Assembly (NCBI GenBank): GCA_007922195.1
Contig: ML682028.1
Coordinates: forward strand, 18,754,366 to 18,818,365
Source of the DNA: Podocnemis expansa
Taxonomy: Eukaryota > Chordata > Testudines > Podocnemididae
Direction of reading: 5' to 3'
Length of the DNA stretch: 64,000 nt
How positions within the stretch are numbered: the first letter of the stretch is position 1; every line of letters begins with the position of its first letter. The notes below the pieces were generated by a model, which was not told the origin of the DNA, made no database searches, and was given only the letters and a program-made list of their open reading frames with translations. This document shows, in pieces, positions 57,001 through 64,000 of this stretch. Position numbers and translations under genes: made by a program.

Positions 57001-58840
57001 TTCCATCTGTCTGTGCACAAATGGTGTTAACTTGCCATCACTTTCTCCTTCTGTTCCTCTGGATATCTCTCTGTAAGACCGAGGTTCATGTGGTAGGAAA
57101 GGGTGAAAACGTGGGGTGGTTCCTTCAATTGTGTCTGTAGTGGAGCCGCAATGTCCAGTGCAGGACCTGATGAAGAACGTGTGACCTGTGTATGATTTCC
57201 GTTTCATGCAGGTTTAGAAGCTGGCTGTGCAGCCTTTTCTAATGAGTCAAATCCTGTTCTCTCCTGCGGTGCCTCCCCCCCCCCCCAACATTGAGGAGCT
57301 TTGCAAGAGAGTATCCCTCTTTAGAGTTCTTTCCATGAAAGAGAGTCATTGAACCTTTATAATTAGGTAATTGTATTCACTTCTCCATTTAGTTTCCTAT
57401 TGAACTGAAACTGTCACTGTGCTTATGAAGTTGTATGTTGTAAATGCATAATACAGAGATTTTGTGCAGAGATTCTTGCTTTGTAGTACTGATTTGGATA
57501 ACAATGAAAATCTGAAATTTCATCAGAAGATAAAGAAGAATGTGGGAATTGTATGAAAAATCTCATCGTGAAACTAGTACAAACTCACTCCAGTCTCATT
57601 CAAAATATAAATAATGATTTCTTCAAAGTATCAAAACAAGGGAAGGTAACAAACATCATAAAATATATATATAAGATGGTGTGTAGGTTGCATGTTTGTT
57701 TAATAGTAGGGGCAAAACATCAGAGGAGAAAACAGGATTTCAAAATAACAAGCTGCCTGTACGCACTGGTGCTTAAAATCCTACTATCCTTTGATGTTGA
57801 GCTCAGCAGGTTTGGTGTCTCCAGACCTGAAGGTTTGTGTGTCTCAGTCTGGCTACCTCCAAATAACTAGTGCCTCTGTCTTGAAAAAGCGTCTTTTAAT
57901 GTTGCCAGGGTTTCTTTTTCTTCTGTGCTTGTTCTAAGGCCTTTTCTACAGTCGCAGTGACCAGCCCTATATTATAGGATTCACAAATTATTAAAGGCCC
58001 TGCAGACCCAATATAGGTCCCTTTTCAAAGTGACTTTTACCTTTCGTTCCCATTTATTACTGGCAGTTACGCAGCCAAATTCACCTCAAAGACGTACTTT
58101 TTCACTTGTGCTACTAATCTGTATGTCAGAGATTTTGTTTGGCATGCAGATGTTTCATTATGCATCAGTGAAATATCAAACAGATCTAAAGTTTACTAGA
58201 ACGCCCAGTAGAGAGGTGGATATCAGAGAGGAATTGGGGGAGCCCACAAACGGGGGACAGGAACAATGGCATTGTCACAAAATCTGGTTGCAACTTATCC
58301 ACCACTGTGGGTGAAGGGTGCTGTTCCTGGATCCTGCTTGTACTCGCCTACTTTTTTTTATATAGGGGACACAAACACTTCTGTTGGAAGTGAGATTGAA
58401 CATTTTCTTTTCCTCTCATGATTTTGACAGTTGTGGGCTCACCCTGTTGTCTCTCCTGTGGGGCTAGTGGAGGTGTTAATACTCTTTTTTTAGTTGTCTT
58501 TCTGGTCTTGAATAATAACAGTGAAACTATTGACACTTGTTTTCACTCTGCTGCTGCTAGAGAGCGGTAACGTACTGCGAGAAACAGTATTGGTTATTCA
58601 GTAGGTGGCAGTCTTCATTCTGATTCAATACCAAGCCAATGGTTCAGGATGATGTTATGAACAGAAGTGTTTTTTGAGTTACTGGCGTTGCAGTGGGAGA
58701 TAAAATAAGGATTGGAATCACTTGTCATAAAGGTTACAGTGCTTTCCACAAGAGTAAATGAATGTTGCTGTTCTGGCCAACTTACACCTGAGAACTGTTT
58801 TCTCACCTAATTCATTCAATGAGTTTAATTATCTTGCCAG
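54057..58840. other. Probable BANP intron 1, AT-rich, nothing recognised
   Basis: Only homopolymer runs (T near 54651-54667, C near 57278-57289) stand out. No BANP coding exon was seen. Confidence 0.5.
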
Positions 58841-58844
58841 TACT

Positions 58845-58985
58845 TTTATAATGCTTTTCACCTGTAGACTGCAAAGCATCACCCCCATTTTACAGATGAG
58901 GAAACTGAGGCACAGAGCAAGGACGTGATGTACATTGTCACTCGTCAGGCCACTGGCAGAGCCGGGAATAGAACCCAGAGCTCCT
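58845..58985 (-). mobile_element. MIR-like SINE
   Basis: cccattttacagatgaggaa, actgaggcacagagcaagg and gccgggaatagaacccagag: the antisense MIR core and its tRNA-related side. Confidence 0.85.
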
Positions 58986-58989
58986 CTGC

Positions 58990-60690
58990 CCATAGTGCAG
59001 CTCTCCTCCCCACTCTTCTTCTAGTTAGACTTGGTACTCTCGGTGTGTATGCTGAACAGCTGTTAAATTCCCCTCTGCATATGGCTGGCTTTCATCTCTT
59101 AACTAATTCACGTAGCTTTTGTATTTTGAGATTTAATATTTGTAAACTTCTTTGAAGATCTAGTGATGGTCACTAGAAGTATAAAATATTTTTAAAATTT
59201 ATAAATTTAAACTCAACACTGTCTTTGTGGTATAGTTTTTACTCAACATTGTGTCAATCAAACTAGTTTAAACAGTTTCATTAGGTGCAGCGTCTTATTC
59301 ACCTAAAACAGCATTGTGAACAAGCAAGTTTTCATTTCCATACTTTCTGGTTTATAACAAAAAAGCTGCAAGAACAATGCAGAATTAGGCCTTAACTATA
59401 TTTATGTTTTGTCACTGTCTTTTTCATTTCTGCTTAATACCTCAGCCAAAAAGAATGTTAGTTTTGTTTTTTTTTAAACTTGTACAATTAAATCACCATT
59501 TTGTCGGAAATCTGACACCAGACCTTTCATGAAAGCACTCCAGAAAAGGGTTTGAATTTATAGCATGTTTTCATGGTAATAAGTGAGACAGTCTCTTTCG
59601 ATTCCTTTCTTCCCTGAGAAATCTTTTGACCACTCAGTTTCAACTGTGCTGCATGTGTTAAATTGAGGTTATTTCCCCGAACACAAACTTCAATGATTTT
59701 CATTGAGTTGAATGAAAGCATGTTAGTAAGTGGGGGGGAAAAATGTTACCTCCCACGCTAACTGGTGTATTCTCTGCATTAATCAAAAATGGATTTAAAA
59801 TGATCCAGAAACATAAACTTCAAAGAACGTGCTTTAGATTGGTGCAGGTTATTTGTCTAGCTGTTCAAAATAGCTCAAGAGTGTAAGTGCCAACCTCAGG
59901 GCAAACTGTTAAGGAATAGGGCACAAATTCCAGATTGGTTGGAAGTTTTATAATTAGACTTCACCAACCAAGTGACAAGTGTGAACTCCTAAAGCACTGT
60001 AACAGCCTTAATGTGGAGTCACAGACACTCTCCTAGGGCACTTTACTTTGTTTTGCCACCCAGGCAAGTCAGCTTTGTATGGTCCTGCACACGGAAATCC
60101 ACAACAGCTACTTTGGTCCCCAAGAACCAGTCACTTACTATAGCTACCTCAGGTCTCAAACCAAAGACCATGTTTGTAGGCAAGCCTCTATTAATATAAG
60201 ATTTATTAACTAATAAAAAGTGAGTTATTTATAAGCGTAAAGCAGGTAAACATACACACACAAACGAGATACAAGTTTTAGGTTTTAAAAGGTAAATAGC
60301 TGCAATAATATGCAAGTTTTGTTACCTACTTTAGGGCTAACCCAAGCAAAGCAACTTGGGGATCCCTTGCTTATGCTTAGAAATTTTGCCTTCTGCAAAT
60401 TCCAAGCAGCATAGTGATAACAGCATTCGAGCATTGTGATGGGACTAGGTTTTGCAAATACTGGTGCCCTCTTCATGGAACTTGGGAAAGTGATCAACAA
60501 ATTCTTTTGTCCACTGATGTTTCAGAATGCTTATCTGGTGTCTGTAAGTCTTCTCTTGTTGGGAAGATGGTGACACCTCTTGTGGTTAGCTAGCATTTCA
60601 CACTTGGTAATGCTTTTCTGCTGATTGTGGGGATTTACAGAGTTATCAAAATTTTTTATAGTTACAGAGCAAGAACTTAAATGTTACCAT
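58990..60690. other. Probable BANP intron 1, nothing recognised
   Basis: No gene or clear repeat. Confidence 0.45.
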
Positions 60691-60694
60691 AAAA

Positions 60695-60850
60695 CAGTGG
60701 TTTCCAACCTTTTCACTAACATAGTACGCTTCAGTGAGACAGACAATTCCCTGGCACACCCACCTTTTTCAACAGGTTTGATTGTTCAAAAACATCACAT
60801 TCACTTAAGTTTACTATGGTTACGGTCTTACTAAAGTAGTTTGCAACACA
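60695..60850 (+). mobile_element. hAT-type MITE, right end unresolved
   Basis: Starts cagtggtttccaacctttt and contains ctggcacaccca, like the element at 3153-3322. Confidence 0.5.
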
Positions 60851-60889
60851 GTATATAGAACTAGCTAAAGAAGGATCAGATATATTAAT

Positions 60890-61190
60890 GTTTCAAATCC
60901 ACTGGCTACGAAAAATCCACACCTTGGAGAGGTGTACCTATGGTAACCTGACTCCCAGTGTCATCAGTGCTAGGTGGAGAAGAATTCTGCAATCAACCTA
61001 GCATCCACCTCTCTCGGAGGTGGATTAACTACAGCAACAGAAGGACCTCTCCTGAAGTGCTCTAATGTTGCAGCTGTAGTTGTGCTGCTGTAGAGTTTTA
61101 AGTGTAGACAAACTCAAAGAGTGTGGACTTTTCATACCTTCAAGAGATGTAGTTATGATGATGTAAGTTTTCAGTGTAAACCAGCCATGC
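60890..61190. mobile_element. Harbinger-type MITE candidate
   Basis: Contains accttggagaggtgtaccta, cacctctctcggaggtggat, attaactacagcaacag and gtgtagaca near the right. A related block is at about 61380-61640 with ggatattgcctctcaggggg and tatctacactag. Confidence 0.45.
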
Positions 61191-61379
61191 TTTTTTATTG
61201 ACCAGTAATGAAACTATGCCTGAAGTTAGTTAAAAGCCAAGATAATTAGTTGTTGCACACTGGCTGGGATATATCAATGTATGCATAAATTTGGATTAAT
61301 TTAGATCTGGTCTAATCCTAAAATTTAAGATGACCTAGCAACGTCACTCAGGGGTTTGAAAAATTCACAGACATGAGGG

Positions 61380-61640
61380 ATGTAGTTAGGCTTATCCAAG
61401 CTTTGGAGTAGACACTGCTAGGTTGATAGATGAATTTTTCTGTTAACTTGGATATTGCCTCTCAGGGGGTGGATTAACTACTGTAAAGGTAAAACCCCTT
61501 TAGTGCAGTAAATGTGCTGGTGTAACATCCATATGTAGACAGACATTTAGGCTACTGTCATTCTGAGCATACCTATTTCTCTGGGTATATCTACACTAGA
61601 GATGCTACAACGGCTTAGGTTCAGTGGTGTAGTGTAGACG
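61380..61640. mobile_element. Harbinger-type MITE fragments
   Basis: Shares ggtggattaactactgtaaa and ggtatatctacactag with neighbouring elements. The ends are merged and could not be separated. Confidence 0.35.
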
Positions 61641-63778
61641 CGCTGATGGAAACTGCGCCCATAGCACCTGTACTGTGGATGAAATCTCAGAAGCAAATAA
61701 CTTGTAGGGTGAGTCATTGTGAAAATACTCAGAAGCAAATAACCAAAAGGGGTGAGTCATTGTGAAGATACTCATCACACTTCTTCAGTGTGATTGGAAA
61801 ACCAACACTTTAAGGCCTCAGTTTGGCAAACATTTCTATGCACGCTTAATGGCTCTGAGTAATCTCACTGAGTTCAGTAGAGCTAGTCATGCCTGTAAAG
61901 TTAAATGTATCTAAATTAGATGCACCTTTCCTTGTAGGACTAGGGGTTAAGACTTCAAAGCAATGTTACAGTTGTATCTTTAACCAAGGCTTGTGGATTT
62001 ACTTTTTATCTGCTAGCCACAGTGAAAAATGTTTGCTCTCCTACACTTCCAAAGCCACGCTCCCAGCAATCTGTAAAGAAATAAAGCTGTTGTGTTCATT
62101 TTATACCACAGTTAATTGTAACCTGTTGTTATCTGGTTAGCATGGTGTCAGCTAATGTGACTCTCCAAAATTTTAGCGTATAAATTTAAACATAACTGTG
62201 AAATCTGGATAAGCCCTTATAGTGTTTGTTTGATTTATTTCTATGAAACTAGACACGGACACATTTAGATGAATCGTAGAAGAGCATCCAAGCAAAGCTT
62301 AGTGGTGGGATGCTTGGCAAAAACAGTGTTATAATGGTTAGAAAGGAGAAAAAGAAAAAAGATGACCAAGCAAAACAGAGACTTGTACCAGCAAGGATGC
62401 AAAAGATGAGAAATTATTTAAAAGAAGCAAGACAGTGAACCTGAGAAAACTACTCCACTCACACAAGAGTTTCTGGTGATTGTGTAGCTCTTTATAGGTT
62501 TAAAATTTAAGTTTTTAAGATCTGACTCCTTACCAGAGGAGGGCCAAACTCCCAAGATGCTTTGCTGTTACAACATCTATTTAATTTTTCCTGCTCTCAT
62601 TGGCTATTTTAGGGATTTGCACTGGAGCCTATCAGCATAGTATCTGAGTGCTATGTTGTTTTCTTCTGAGTGTGTACCTTCGTTTTCATGCTAATAGACA
62701 TATGGACACTGGGTGGCCAGATTTCAGAGCTCTGGCTCAGTAATATGTTTCTATAACCTGCAATCCAGCGTTTTGATTCTTTTCAGCACAGAGGTTGAAA
62801 GGAGAGAGAATTCTCAAGGTCAGCTGTACAATAGTTCATTCTTACAGGACAAACAGACCAACACTGAACTGACCAACACCTCTGCAATAGGTTTCCGTGC
62901 CCCCCATAGTGGCTTCAAAGACAAAGGTGAAACATTAAAATAAAGTGATTTTTTAGTGATCAAAGTCTGGTACTGTAATAAATGCCTGGCTTGTTGGCCT
63001 GCTGGATCTTTCAGGGGCATCACATCAGAAACATATGTACATTTTGTTTTAATTTGCATAGGGAAACTAAAAAGTGTTTTCTTTGAAATTCCCTAGTACT
63101 TCCATAGGCAAGCCCCCTCATCCTTGGTCAGTGGTGGCATATCATTCAGGATGAGCTAACAGAGGGCCAAAAGCATTTTACATAATAGTCCAGACACTAA
63201 GAACTTCCTCAAATCACATGTAATAGAGCTTTTTATAATTCTTGTACATTGTAATAGCCTAAATAACTGTTGAGATCCAGTTTAGTAACTGAATGCAGGG
63301 CATAAACAATCAATGTTTTTATTTTCTATTTTTGAATAAGGTGCACGGGGAGGAAGAAAGGTAAAAAGCTCAACTAGGAATTCAAAAATTTTAAGATGTG
63401 TTCCTTTTTCTTCAGAGTTTACAGGGGATGTCAATGCAATGTAAAATCAGACTTTCTACTTAAAATACTTTTGAGGTTTCGTATTTCCACAGTCTAGTTT
63501 CAAAATGTTGGCACGTGAAGCACCTAGGAGGCTTGGCAGTTCTTGTATTTACAATTCATTTGACCTAATATGCTATTAAGGGGCTGATTTTTATTATGCT
63601 TTTCTTATTAATTAATATGTTATGGTATATTGATAAACAATGCATTTTGTTAGGAAATTATTCACTGGTGTAGGAAGACTCAGGTCTAGAGTTACTCTAA
63701 TCTAGAGACAGAGCCAGGCTTTGGCCTTATAAGGACTTTTACAGGCTTTCACCTCTGTGACTTGCAAAAGAACACTGT
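61641..63778. other. Probable BANP intron 1, nothing recognised
   Basis: AT-rich. An imperfect direct repeat of agaagcaaataac with ggtgagtcattgtgaa lies at 61690-61770. No gene. Confidence 0.45.
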
Positions 63779-63910
63779 TGGGCCTTGATTCTGCAAATAT
63801 TTACCCACCTGGTTAACCTTACACATAGTGAGTAGTTTCATTGGCCTCAGTGGGACTTCTCACAGCGGGAAGGTTAAACATGTGTTTGGCTTTGTAGGAC
63901 TGAGGTCTAA
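63779..63910. mobile_element. Palindromic MITE-like element
   Basis: ttgattctgcaaatatttac ... aggttaaacatgtgtttggc: inverted arms around gcctcagtgggacttctcac. Same family as 20690-20845. Confidence 0.5.
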
Positions 63911-64000
63911 GTTAGTAGCACCCTCACTGGAAGTGCTACAAATAGGTGCATAAAGAAGAATTCTATATTTGCAATAAAAATTAACCATTTAAACCATTTT

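Noticed and set aside
52441..64000. Search for the first BANP coding exon
   Set aside because: No frame with the expected conserved N-terminus next to an acceptor and donor was found. It probably lies to the right of the window.

Overview
This is a vertebrate nuclear window, most likely from a cryptodiran turtle. The evidence is repeat content rather than coding sequence. It has CR1 LINE ends, two tRNA-derived SINEs with CR1-type tails (the tortoise Pol III/Cry SINE layout), many short Penelope-like retroelement ends, and hAT and PIF/Harbinger MITEs. Genes are split by introns, and each promoter sits in a CpG island.

The gene order matches the conserved amniote block SLC7A5 - CA5A - BANP (human 16q24.2). 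(1) At the left edge, minus strand, lies coding exon 1 of SLC7A5 (LAT1, 359-884) with its CpG-island promoter; the rest of the gene runs off the left end. (2) CA5A, the mitochondrial carbonic anhydrase, is complete on the minus strand in seven coding exons between 28220 and 10992. All splice junctions are GT-AG, the phases join without a break, and the product is 316 residues with all three zinc ligands. Its exon 1 lies in a CpG island next to a minisatellite made of GC boxes. (3) On the plus strand at about 50.45-51.14 kb is a CpG island with NRF1-like sites and a BANP-type TCTCGCG element. By position and direction it is the BANP promoter and non-coding first exon. No BANP coding exon was found, so 50.8-64 kb is probably BANP intron 1.

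The rest is intron or intergenic DNA. 1.1-10.9 kb separates SLC7A5 from CA5A and is rich in Penelope-like, hAT and CR1 pieces. 28.5-50.4 kb lies between the divergent CA5A and BANP promoters and carries nested transposons, a decayed Harbinger-like gene fragment, and the first of two arrays of a ~120-bp tandem repeat. The second array lies on the other side of the BANP CpG island. 52.4-64 kb is mostly AT-rich single-copy DNA with a few old repeats.

I found no new enzymatic or defence system. The most interesting signals are: hammerhead-ribozyme-like cores in Penelope-type ends; two Harbinger MITEs inserted at the same trinucleotide of two Penelope copies; the two tandem arrays around the BANP promoter; a possible BANP-binding site in BANP's own promoter; and a higher-order repeat made from the Penelope arm.
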